A DNA stretch of 64,000 nucleotides, from contig JAEULK010000050.1 of the NCBI GenBank assembly GCA_016793775.1, positions 1-64,000 on the forward strand. The letters are read 5' to 3'. Position numbers and translations under genes: made by a program. The first letter of the stretch is position 1; each line of letters opens with the position of its first letter. Source of the DNA: Sphingopyxis sp. (lineage in GTDB: Bacteria > Pseudomonadota > Alphaproteobacteria > Sphingomonadales > Sphingomonadaceae). This document shows positions 42,932-50,467 of the stretch, in pieces. The notes beneath the pieces are model-generated. The model did no database searches. It saw only the letters and a list, made by a program, of their open reading frames with translations, and had not been told where the DNA came from.

Positions 42932-44260
42932 ATGATTGGCGCGGATTTGCTGGCCCGACTGTTCAAATTGCGACGTTCGTCCTTCCTGCGCAGCGCCGCG
43001 ACGCTGTCGGGCGGGCAGTTCGTCGCGACCGCGATCAGCTTCGGTTTCGCGCCGATCCTCAGCCGCCTTTACGCGCCGCAGGATTATGGCGTGCTCGCGA
43101 CCTATATGTCGATCGCGGTCATCCTGTCGGCGCTCGCCAACCTCCAGATGGCGCGCGCGCTGGTCGCCGAGGCCGACGAGGAACAGGCGCATGCGTTGCT
43201 CGGGCTCAGCCTGCTGCTCGCCTTCGTCTTTTCGGCGCTGACGCTCGCGGGTGTGCTGTTATTGCGCGCCGGCGGCGTCCAGGGGCTCGACGATCTCGGC
43301 ATCTGGTTGTTGCTGCTTCCCGCCACCGTGCTCGCGTCGGGGACCGGCGCGGCGCTGCTCGGCTGGGCGAACCGCCACCACCGCTACCGGCTGATGAGCG
43401 GCTATCAGATACTCAACGTCCTCGTCTCGTCGGGCGGCGCCTTGCTGCTCGCCTGGGCGGGCTATGGCGCGCGGGGACTGATGATCGGCTATTTCCTTGG
43501 CCAGCTCGCCGCCTTCCTGTGGGTGTGGATCGGCAACCGCGACGCGATCGCGGGACTGCGCGGCATGCGCTGGGCGCGGATGCGCGCCGCGGGTCATGTG
43601 CACCGCAACTATGCGCTGTGGACCACCCCGACGTCGGTGATCGAGCAGGTGTCGTCGGCCTCGCCCGTGCTCGTGCTGTCTTTGTGGGGCAATATGCTCG
43701 CGATCGTCGGCCATTATAACCGCGCGCGCGGGCTGCTGATGCTGCCCGTCGGCATATTGGGCGGGGCGATCGGGCAGGTGTTTTTCCGCCGCGGAGCGCA
43801 GGACATGGCGCGCGCGGGCCATTGCCGCCCCTTGTTCTGGAAACTGGTCGCCGGCATGAGCGCGATCAGCGTGCCGACCTTCGCCCTGCTCGCGCTCATC
43901 GCGCCGCAATTGTTCGTATTCATCCTCGGGCCGCAGTGGAGCGAGGCGGGGCATATCGCGCGTATCCTGGCGCCGGTGATGGCGCTGCAACTGATCGTCA
44001 TGCCCGCATCGAAAGTGCTGTGGCTCTATCACCGCCAGCGGCTCGACTTCTTCCTGTCGATCCTGTTCGCGGTGGTGACGACCGTGGCGGTGGCCTCGGT
44101 CGCCTTTCTGGGTTTTGCGCCCGAAATCGCCATCGACGTGTTTGCGGGCGCGCAGATATTGTTATACCTCGTTTATCTTGGCAGCAGCATCCTGATCGTC
44201 GAGCGCGATCACCGAAGCAGACGGGGGCAGTCCGCGGAAGCGGCAGCGGTGAAACCATGA
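42932..44260 (+). CDS. wzx: Lipid-linked repeat-unit flippase (Wzx type)
   Basis: A 442-residue integral membrane protein with 12-14 predicted helices of the MOP superfamily (polysaccharide synthase/Wzx). The N-terminal sequence FLRSAATLSGGQFVATAISFGFAPILSRLYAPQ... is a typical first helix pair, and PLSFLV-like periplasmic loops follow. It moves the completed undecaprenyl-linked unit to the periplasm for polymerisation by Wzy. It directly precedes hisH2 with an ATGA overlap. It is the only flippase in the window although two polymerase-like proteins exist. Confidence 0.9.
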   Translation: MIGADLLARLFKLRRSSFLRSAATLSGGQFVATAISFGFAPILSRLYAPQDYGVLATYMSIAVILSALANLQMARALVAEADEEQAHALLGLSLLLAFVFSALTLAGVLLLRAGGVQGLDDLGIWLLLLPATVLASGTGAALLGWANRHHRYRLMSGYQILNVLVSSGGALLLAWAGYGARGLMIGYFLGQLAAFLWVWIGNRDAIAGLRGMRWARMRAAGHVHRNYALWTTPTSVIEQVSSASPVLVLSLWGNMLAIVGHYNRARGLLMLPVGILGGAIGQVFFRRGAQDMARAGHCRPLFWKLVAGMSAISVPTFALLALIAPQLFVFILGPQWSEAGHIARILAPVMALQLIVMPASKVLWLYHRQRLDFFLSILFAVVTTVAVASVAFLGFAPEIAIDVFAGAQILLYLVYLGSSILIVERDHRSRRGQSAEAAAVKP

Positions 44261-44865
44261 TCACCATCGTCGATTATGATGCGGGCAACCCGCGCTCGAT
44301 CATCAATATGCTCCAATATCTGGGGCATCGCGCCGAGCTGACCGGCGATCCCGACAAGGTGGCGAAGGCCGAGCGGCTGATCCTGCCCGGGGTCGGCAAG
44401 TTCGACTGGGGCATGCAGCGCCTGCACGACAAGGGCCTGTCGGCGCCGCTCGACGAAGCGGTCGGGCGCGGGGTGCCGATGCTCGGCATATGCCTCGGTG
44501 CGCAGTTGCTGACGCGCGGCAGCGAAGAGGGTGCGCTTCCGGGCTTTGGCTGGGTGCCGGCCAAGACCGTCGCTTTCGACCGCGCGCGGCTCGACGCGCG
44601 GCTAAAGGTGCCGCATATCGGCTGGGCCGACACCGACTGGAACAGCGGGCACCGCATGGCCGTCGATACCCCCGGCGCGCGCTATTATTACGTTCACAGC
44701 TTCCATATTGCCTGCGACGATCCCGCGACCGAACTGTGCAGCACCACGCACGGCTATCGCTTCGCTGCGGGGGTCGAGCGCGACAATGTCTTCGGGGTGC
44801 AGTTCCACCCCGAAAAGAGCCTTTCCTTTGGCATGGCGGTACTCAGCCGCTATGCGGCGCTCTGA
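44257..44865 (+). CDS. hisH2: HisH2 glutaminase subunit of the amidino-sugar system
   Basis: A 202-residue class-I glutamine amidotransferase. The nucleophile Cys79 sits in GICLGAQ, and His184/Glu186 lie in FHPEKS. The start DYDAGNPRSI and PGVGKFDWGM distinguish it from histidine-pathway HisH (DYGxGN, PGVGAF). In Pseudomonas O5 the HisH2/HisF2 pair makes ammonia that WbpG uses to convert a 3-acetamido to a 3-acetamidino group. Here hisF2 and wbpG follow, but a sulfotransferase gene is inserted after this one. Confidence 0.92.
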   Translation: MITIVDYDAGNPRSIINMLQYLGHRAELTGDPDKVAKAERLILPGVGKFDWGMQRLHDKGLSAPLDEAVGRGVPMLGICLGAQLLTRGSEEGALPGFGWVPAKTVAFDRARLDARLKVPHIGWADTDWNSGHRMAVDTPGARYYYVHSFHIACDDPATELCSTTHGYRFAAGVERDNVFGVQFHPEKSLSFGMAVLSRYAAL

Positions 44866-44867
44866 CC

Positions 44868-45698
44868 ATGGCGCCGGCGCTCCCCAATCTGATCGTCATC
44901 GGCGCGATGAAATGCGGGACGACCAGCCTGAACGACTATCTCGACCTGCATCCCGACGTGCATATGGCGGCCGACAAGGAGATCAACTTCTTCTCGGGCG
45001 AAAATGCCCACCGCTCGCTCGACTGGTATTGCGCGCAATATGACCGCGCGAAGGCGGTGCGCGGCGAGGCGTCGCAAAATTACAGCAAGGGCCACCACCC
45101 CTTCTACAAGGGCGCGCCCGAGCGGATGGCGGCGATCATTCCCGAGGCGAAGCTGATCTACCTCGTCCGCGACCCGATCGAGCGTTATCGCTCGCATATC
45201 GTCGAAAATTATGTCGGCGAGACGGTGCAGGAAGACATCGCCTGGAACCTGGCCAACGACCATCAGTTTCAGACCGGCAAATATGCCTGGCAACTGCGCT
45301 TTTTCCTCGAATATTTCCCGATGGAGCAGATATTGGTGGTCGACAGCGACGAACTCAATCGCGCGCGACACGAGACGATGAACGCCATTTTCGCCTTCCT
45401 CGGGATCGATCCGGTCGCCGATGAAAAGGCCTTCGCGTTCAAGTCGAACACCAATGCCACGAACGGCGTTCCCAACCGCTGGCGGATGGCGCTGCCCTAT
45501 CGCGCCGCGCGCAAGCTCGCGCCCTTCGATCTCGACGCGCAGCTCAGCCGCCCCGCGGTTGCCAAGGTCCTGTTTCCGGGCCTTGAAAAGCCCGAATTGT
45601 CGGACGAGCAGGTCGACGATCTGCGCAGCCGCTATGCCCCCGACGTGGCGCAGCTGCGCGCGCTGACCGGGCAAGGTTTCGCGAAGTGGCAGGTCTGA
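44868..45698 (+). CDS. PAPS-dependent sulfotransferase
   Basis: A 276-residue sulfotransferase. The 5'-phosphosulfate loop IGAMKCGTTSL (11-21) and the 3'-phosphate site LIYLVRDPIERYRSHIVENY match the family, and the Arg/Ser of the second motif are intact. It transfers sulfate from PAPS to a hydroxyl or amine, here most plausibly on the glycan or its lipid-linked precursor. It lies between hisH2 (2-base gap) and hisF2 (1-base overlap), an arrangement not seen in the classical wbp locus. No PAPS-synthesis genes are in the window. Confidence 0.88.
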   Translation: MAPALPNLIVIGAMKCGTTSLNDYLDLHPDVHMAADKEINFFSGENAHRSLDWYCAQYDRAKAVRGEASQNYSKGHHPFYKGAPERMAAIIPEAKLIYLVRDPIERYRSHIVENYVGETVQEDIAWNLANDHQFQTGKYAWQLRFFLEYFPMEQILVVDSDELNRARHETMNAIFAFLGIDPVADEKAFAFKSNTNATNGVPNRWRMALPYRAARKLAPFDLDAQLSRPAVAKVLFPGLEKPELSDEQVDDLRSRYAPDVAQLRALTGQGFAKWQV

Positions 45699-46474
45699 TG
45701 CGGCGGATTCGCGTCATCCCGGTGCTGACTATCGACCGCGAACGGCGGCTGGTGAAGACGGTGGCGTTCGGCAAGCGTACCTATATCGGCGATCCGATCA
45801 ACGCGGTGCGTATCTTCAACACCAAGATGGTCGACGAAATCCTGCTGCTCGACATCGACGCGACGATCGACGGGCGCGGGCCGAATTTCGAGGCGATCGG
45901 CGATATCGTCGAGGAAGCTTTCCTGCCGATGGGCTATGGCGGCGGCATCCGCAGCATCGACGACGCGGCGCGGCTGTTCCAGCTCGGCCTCGAAAAGGTC
46001 GTGCTGTCGAGCGCGGCGCTGGCCGATCCCGCGCTGGTGACCGCGATCGCCGAACGTTTCGGGGCGCAGGCGGTGGCAGTGTCGCTGCCCTATGCGAAGA
46101 AATTGCTCGGCGGGCAGCAGGTGCTGACGCGCAGCGGCAAGGTCAAGACCGGGCAGTCGCCGGTCGAGGCGGCGAAGGCGATGGCCGCGTCGGGCGCAGG
46201 CGAGATCATCCTCTACAGCATCGACCGCGACGGCAAATGGTCGGGTTTCGACCTGCCGACGATCACCGCGGTGGCCGAGGCGGTCGATGTGCCCGTCGTC
46301 GCGTGCGGCGGCGCATCGGCGCTCGGCGACTTTCTGCCCGCGATTCAAGGCGGCGGCGCATCGGCGGTGGCGGCGTCGAGCCTGTTCGTCTATCGCGCCC
46401 AGAATCAGGGCGTGCTGATCTCCTATCCCGACGAGGCCGATCTGCGCGACCAGTTTTTTGCCAAGCTCGACTGA
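45698..46474 (+). CDS. hisF2: HisF2 ammonia-channel subunit of the amidino-sugar system
   Basis: A 258-residue (beta/alpha)8 barrel of the HisF/HisA group. It keeps the phosphate-binding half (MGYGGGIRSIDDA; VPVVACGGASALGDF) and the LYSIDRDGKWSGFD segment. The two catalytic aspartates of true HisF, in IPCLDV and strand 5, seem replaced (IPVLTID; AVSLPYAK). That agrees with a role in passing ammonia from HisH2 rather than in imidazole synthesis. The ATG overlaps the sulfotransferase stop; wbpG starts 10 bases after its stop. Confidence 0.9.
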   Translation: MRRIRVIPVLTIDRERRLVKTVAFGKRTYIGDPINAVRIFNTKMVDEILLLDIDATIDGRGPNFEAIGDIVEEAFLPMGYGGGIRSIDDAARLFQLGLEKVVLSSAALADPALVTAIAERFGAQAVAVSLPYAKKLLGGQQVLTRSGKVKTGQSPVEAAKAMAASGAGEIILYSIDRDGKWSGFDLPTITAVAEAVDVPVVACGGASALGDFLPAIQGGGASAVAASSLFVYRAQNQGVLISYPDEADLRDQFFAKLD

Positions 46475-46484
46475 ACGGGACCCC

Positions 46485-47642
46485 GTGACCGACGCCACCT
46501 CTCCCCTGCCCACCTCGTCGACGCGCGTCTGCACGCGCACCGTGATGGACGGCAGCGATCCCGATATCGTCTTCGACGAAGATGGCGTGTCGAACCACTG
46601 GTACGAATATCAGGCGCTGATGGCGACGCAGCCGGGGGCCGAGGAGAAGAAGGCGCGGCTGGAGAAACTGCTCACCGACGTCCGCGCCGACGGCGAAGGC
46701 AAACCCTATGACTGCGTCATCGGCCTGTCGGGCGGGGTCGATAGCAGCTATGTCACCTGGCTCGCCAAGCAATGGAATTTGCGGCCGCTGATCGTCCATT
46801 TCGACAATGGCTGGAACAACGAACTCGCGGTCCGCAATATCGAGAATATCTGCAAGAAACTGGGGTTCGAGCTGCACACTTTCGTGATGGACTGGGAGGA
46901 GTTTCGCGACCTCCAGCGATCCTATTTCAAGGCGTCGGTGGTCGATCTGGAGGTGCCGACCGACCATATGATCTCGGGCGCGCTCTATCGTCTCGCGGCG
47001 AAGCACAAGCTCAAATATATGCTCTCGGGACTCAATTTCGCGACCGAATCAGTGATGCCACCATCGTGGAACTATGCGAAGTTCGACCTCGAAAACATTC
47101 GCAATATTCACAAAAAATTCGGCACCAAGCCGCTGAAGAAATTGCCCGCGCTCGGCGTGTGGCAAAAGGCCTGGTATCAACTGGTGCGCGGCATCCATTC
47201 GGAAGCGGTGCTCGACCTGGTCGATTACAACAAGGCGGCGGCGAAAGAACTGCTGATCCGCGAACTCGACTGGGTCGATTATGGCGGCAAACATTATGAA
47301 TCGCTCTTCACCCGCTTCTACCAGGGCTACATCCTCCCGCGGAAATTCGGCGTCGACAAGCGCAAGGCGCATCTGTCGAACCTGATCCTGTCCGGCCAGA
47401 TGACGCGCGACGAGGCGTTGCGCGAATTGCAGCAGCCGACCTATGACGAGGCGACGCAGGAACGCGACAAGGCCTATGTGCGCAAGAAGCTGGGCTTCAC
47501 CGAGAGCGAGTTCGAGGCGGTGCTGAGCCTGCCCAACCAGCGACACGAGGTTTACGGCACCGACCAGGGCGAGCGCGAGCGCTATTTCCGCATCGTCGGC
47601 GCGCTCGGCAAAGCGATGCGAGCCCTCGGCATGAAACGCTAA
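46485..47642 (+). CDS. wbpG: N-acetyl sugar amidotransferase (WbpG/PseA family)
   Basis: A 385-residue ATP-PPase. The PP-loop VIGLSGGVDSSYVTW (78-92) binds ATP. The family start CTRTVMDGSDPDIVFDEDGVSNHW is aligned, but most of the zinc-type cysteines typical of WbpG/PseA (CxxC and CxxC) are replaced. It uses ammonia from HisH2/HisF2 to make an acetamidino group on a 3-acetamido sugar. No pseudaminic or legionaminic acid genes are present, so the WbpB-WbpE-WbpD product is the likely substrate. The GTG start is chosen because it lies 10 bases after hisF2; an ATG at 46458 overlaps it. Confidence 0.9.
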   Translation: MTDATSPLPTSSTRVCTRTVMDGSDPDIVFDEDGVSNHWYEYQALMATQPGAEEKKARLEKLLTDVRADGEGKPYDCVIGLSGGVDSSYVTWLAKQWNLRPLIVHFDNGWNNELAVRNIENICKKLGFELHTFVMDWEEFRDLQRSYFKASVVDLEVPTDHMISGALYRLAAKHKLKYMLSGLNFATESVMPPSWNYAKFDLENIRNIHKKFGTKPLKKLPALGVWQKAWYQLVRGIHSEAVLDLVDYNKAAAKELLIRELDWVDYGGKHYESLFTRFYQGYILPRKFGVDKRKAHLSNLILSGQMTRDEALRELQQPTYDEATQERDKAYVRKKLGFTESEFEAVLSLPNQRHEVYGTDQGERERYFRIVGALGKAMRALGMKR

Positions 47643-47646
47643 GCCG

Positions 47647-48771
47647 ATGCCCGCCCCCGACCTGCTCGGCGCTCCGCTGCGGATCCTGATGCTGTCGCCG
47701 CAGCCCTGGACGGGGCTGCAGGTGTCGAAACATCATTATGCGCGCGAACTCGCAGCACTGGGGCATGACGTCATCTTCGCCAACCCGCCGAGCGGCGATG
47801 GCCCGATCCGCCTGACGCCGAGCGATACGCCGAATATTACGCTGCTCGACCATCCGCGCATGCCGCTGGCGCGCGCCAAATATCGCGCGAAATGGCTATT
47901 TATCGCAGCGGCGCGAGTCAGGGCACGGGCGATCAAAAAGGCCGTTGGTCCGATCGACCTGCTGTGGGATTTCGACAATGCGCGGCAATTCGCCGACCAT
48001 CGGCCGTTCCGGGCGCCCGCGTCGATGCTGCACGTCGTCGACCGGCTCGATCCCGGCGACGCGATGCACCGCCATGCCGACCTGATCCTGGGCGTCGATG
48101 CGTCGATCGTCGGCGATATTGCCCCCGAGGGGCGGCCGAGCCATGTCGTCGGCCACGGCCTCTCGCCCTTGTTCGCCGAAGCGGCGCGCCTCCGGCTCGC
48201 GGCGCCGCGCGTCCGTGCCGGCGATGCGCCGGTCGTGGTCGGCTTCATCGGCAATCTCGCGCAGCCGGCGATGGACCGTGAGCGGGTCGCGGCGCTGGTT
48301 GCGGCGCACCCCGATTGCCGTTTTCGTTTTATCGGCCCGGTCGCCGGTGAAACCCCCGAGGTCCGGGCGTGGGTCGATGATCTCACGGGCCGCCCCAATG
48401 TCGAGATGGCGGGGCTGCTCAACGGCGACGCGCTGATCGCGGCGACGGGCGATGTCGATATCTGGCTGCTTCCCTATGACGTGGCGCGCGATCGCAATCG
48501 CGGGGTCAATTCGCACAAATTGCTCGAATATTTCGCGCTCGGCGGCGAAGTGGTGAGCAGCGCGATCGCCGCGCAGGCCGGCGCGCCGGGTATCTTCATG
48601 GCCGCGCCGGACGCGCCCGACGAGCTGCCCGCCCAATTGGGCGCGGCGATTACCGCGGTGCGCGCGGGGCGCGATACCGGCTGGCGCGCGCGCGCCGAAC
48701 TGGCGCTCGCAAACAGCTATCGCGCCAACCTCGAGCATATCGCCGCCCATCTGAAGGACAGCATGACATGA
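47647..48771 (+). CDS. GT-B glycosyltransferase
   Basis: A 374-residue GT-B enzyme. The N-terminal ILMLSPQPWTGLQVSKHHYARELAALGHDV and the C-terminal VGFIGNLAQPAMDRERVAALV, then IWLLPYD...NSHKLLEYFALGGEVVSS, fit glycosyltransferases whose donor loop reads NxxKLxEYxAxGxxVV. It follows wbpG by 4 bases, which makes it a candidate to transfer the amidino sugar. The stop overlaps the next ATG (ATGA). Confidence 0.82.
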   Translation: MPAPDLLGAPLRILMLSPQPWTGLQVSKHHYARELAALGHDVIFANPPSGDGPIRLTPSDTPNITLLDHPRMPLARAKYRAKWLFIAAARVRARAIKKAVGPIDLLWDFDNARQFADHRPFRAPASMLHVVDRLDPGDAMHRHADLILGVDASIVGDIAPEGRPSHVVGHGLSPLFAEAARLRLAAPRVRAGDAPVVVGFIGNLAQPAMDRERVAALVAAHPDCRFRFIGPVAGETPEVRAWVDDLTGRPNVEMAGLLNGDALIAATGDVDIWLLPYDVARDRNRGVNSHKLLEYFALGGEVVSSAIAAQAGAPGIFMAAPDAPDELPAQLGAAITAVRAGRDTGWRARAELALANSYRANLEHIAAHLKDSMT

Positions 48772-49634
48772 GCATGGAGATCAGCGCGAGCAGCCGGCTG
48801 GCCAACCGCATCCTGCGCCGGCTGCGGCAGTTCGATCGGCTCAATCGCAGCGTCGAGGCGACGGTTGGCGGCCGTCCGGTGGCGATCCCCGTGTCGGCGG
48901 GGTTGATGGCCGAACTGACCGAACCCTGGATGCTTGCGCTGCTGCGCCAGCTGATGACCATGGCGCCGGGCGCATTCATCGATGTCGGGGTCAATCTGGG
49001 CCAGACGCTGATCAAGGCGAAGACGATCGACCCCGCGCGCTGCTATGTCGGGTTCGAGCCCAACCCGGTGTGCGTCCATTATGTCGAGGAACTGGTCGCG
49101 GCGAACGGCTGGGCCGATTGCCGCGTCGTTCCTGCCGGGCTCGGCCTGACGAGCGGCATCGTCACGCTCGAACTTTATCATGGCCGCGGCGGCGATTCGG
49201 CGGCATCGATCGTCGAGGGCTTCCGCCCCGGCGAAGCGATCAGCTTTCGCAAGACCGTCGCGATCCTCGGCGCCGAAGATCTGCCCGACGACCTGCTCGC
49301 TGCGCCCCTGGGGCTGATCAAGATCGACGTCGAGGGCGCCGAGGCCGATGTCATCGACGCCCTCGCCCCCGTCATCGCGCGCGACCGCCCGCTGGTGTCG
49401 ATGGAAATCCTGCCCTGCTACGACGCGGCGCGCACCGACCGCATCGCGCGGCAGGCGCGGATCGAGGCGCGATTCGCCGGCCTCGACTATCGCATCCTGC
49501 GTGTGCTCCACGAGGGGCGCGGCGGCAGTTACGAGCTGATGCCGATCGACGCCATCGGCATCCATGGCGATCTTGCTTTGTGCGAATATGTGATCTGCCC
49601 CGCCGAGCGCGTGGCGGAGTGCCTGCCGCGCTGA
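48768..49634 (+). CDS. FkbM-family methyltransferase (second copy)
   Basis: A 288-residue SAM methyltransferase. It has the loop AFIDVGVNLGQTLIKAK, then CYVGFEPNPVCVHYVEELV, and the FkbM motif LIKIDVEGAEADVIDAL. It probably O-methylates a sugar. It is the last gene of the forward run and meets the opposing methyltransferase gene at 49642 with only 7 bases between stops. Its sequence is not close to the FkbM protein at 26616, so the two likely have different targets. Confidence 0.86.
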   Translation: MSMEISASSRLANRILRRLRQFDRLNRSVEATVGGRPVAIPVSAGLMAELTEPWMLALLRQLMTMAPGAFIDVGVNLGQTLIKAKTIDPARCYVGFEPNPVCVHYVEELVAANGWADCRVVPAGLGLTSGIVTLELYHGRGGDSAASIVEGFRPGEAISFRKTVAILGAEDLPDDLLAAPLGLIKIDVEGAEADVIDALAPVIARDRPLVSMEILPCYDAARTDRIARQARIEARFAGLDYRILRVLHEGRGGSYELMPIDAIGIHGDLALCEYVICPAERVAECLPR

Positions 49635-49641
49635 GGCGCGG

Positions 49642-50427
49642 TCAGAGCTTTTTGGGATAAAAGCCGAGCTTGCGCTTGATCCGCCGCTGGAGCAGGTCGC
49701 GCCGGGCGAGATTGAGCAGCGTGATCGGGCGATCGAACATCGTGCGTTCGGACAGGATCGCGCCGCGCAGCCGCGGGTTGGTCGCCAGCATCGCGCGGTA
49801 GCGTTCGGCGGCGGCGGGCCGCGCGATGAACAATTTATATTGCGTAATCAGAAAGGGTTGGAGCCGATCCTTCATCTCGGTGAGGAGGTGGATCGCCGCC
49901 ACTGATACATCGGGCCAGCCGATGCCGAAAAAATCATGGACGATCATCACCCCGTCGTCGGCGAGCACGGCTTCGGCGAGGCGCATGTCGTGGAGGACGT
50001 TGCGATAAGCGTGGCTGCCATCGACACTGAACAGCCGCACGTCGCCGATCCGCGCGTGCAGCGCTTCGGGGGTGATCGTCAGCGAATCGACGGTCCACAC
50101 CTCCTGTTCGTCGAGCGCGATGCCGAGCCGGGCGCGATTGTCGAAAAAGGCGGTGTCGCGGCCCGCATGGATGCCGGTGTTGAGACCGTCGTCCTTGAAC
50201 AGGTCGATCGCGAGCGCGCGCTCCCCGGCCTGGCGCAGCAAGGCGAGGATGAAGAATAATTTGCCGTGGTGAACGCCGATTTCCGCAAGATTTCCGCCGA
50301 TCCCCCGTTCGACCTGCCAGCGGCCGATCGCGTCGATCGCGGCCCATTCGACATGGCCGAAATAGCCGGCGACGGCCTCGATCTGGCGGGCGATATAGCG
50401 GTCGAGCGCTTTGAAATTGGCCGCCAA
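49642..50427 (-). CDS. Class I SAM-dependent methyltransferase-like protein
   Basis: A 261-residue protein with a Rossmann-type methyltransferase core (Methyltransf_24 style): NLAEIGVHHGKLFFILALL, then ALAIDLFKD, then VRLFSVDGSHAYRNVLHDMRLAEAVLADDGVMIVHDFFGIGW. The SVDGSHxY segment is common in sugar-modifying and macrocin-O-type methyltransferases. It is encoded convergently to the second FkbM gene and upstream-facing from the WbpM gene (40-base gap). Its target is unknown; a glycan hydroxyl is plausible from context. Confidence 0.72.
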   Translation of the reverse strand: MAANFKALDRYIARQIEAVAGYFGHVEWAAIDAIGRWQVERGIGGNLAEIGVHHGKLFFILALLRQAGERALAIDLFKDDGLNTGIHAGRDTAFFDNRARLGIALDEQEVWTVDSLTITPEALHARIGDVRLFSVDGSHAYRNVLHDMRLAEAVLADDGVMIVHDFFGIGWPDVSVAAIHLLTEMKDRLQPFLITQYKLFIARPAAAERYRAMLATNPRLRGAILSERTMFDRPITLLNLARRDLLQRRIKRKLGFYPKKL

Positions 50428-50467
50428 ATCCTGCGCTCCGTCGAAAAGGGAAAGGCCGGCGCGGCGA

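Noticed and set aside
44257-46474. Histidine biosynthesis HisH/HisF
   Set aside because: No other his genes are nearby, the wbpG neighbour and the altered motifs point to the amidino-sugar paralogues.
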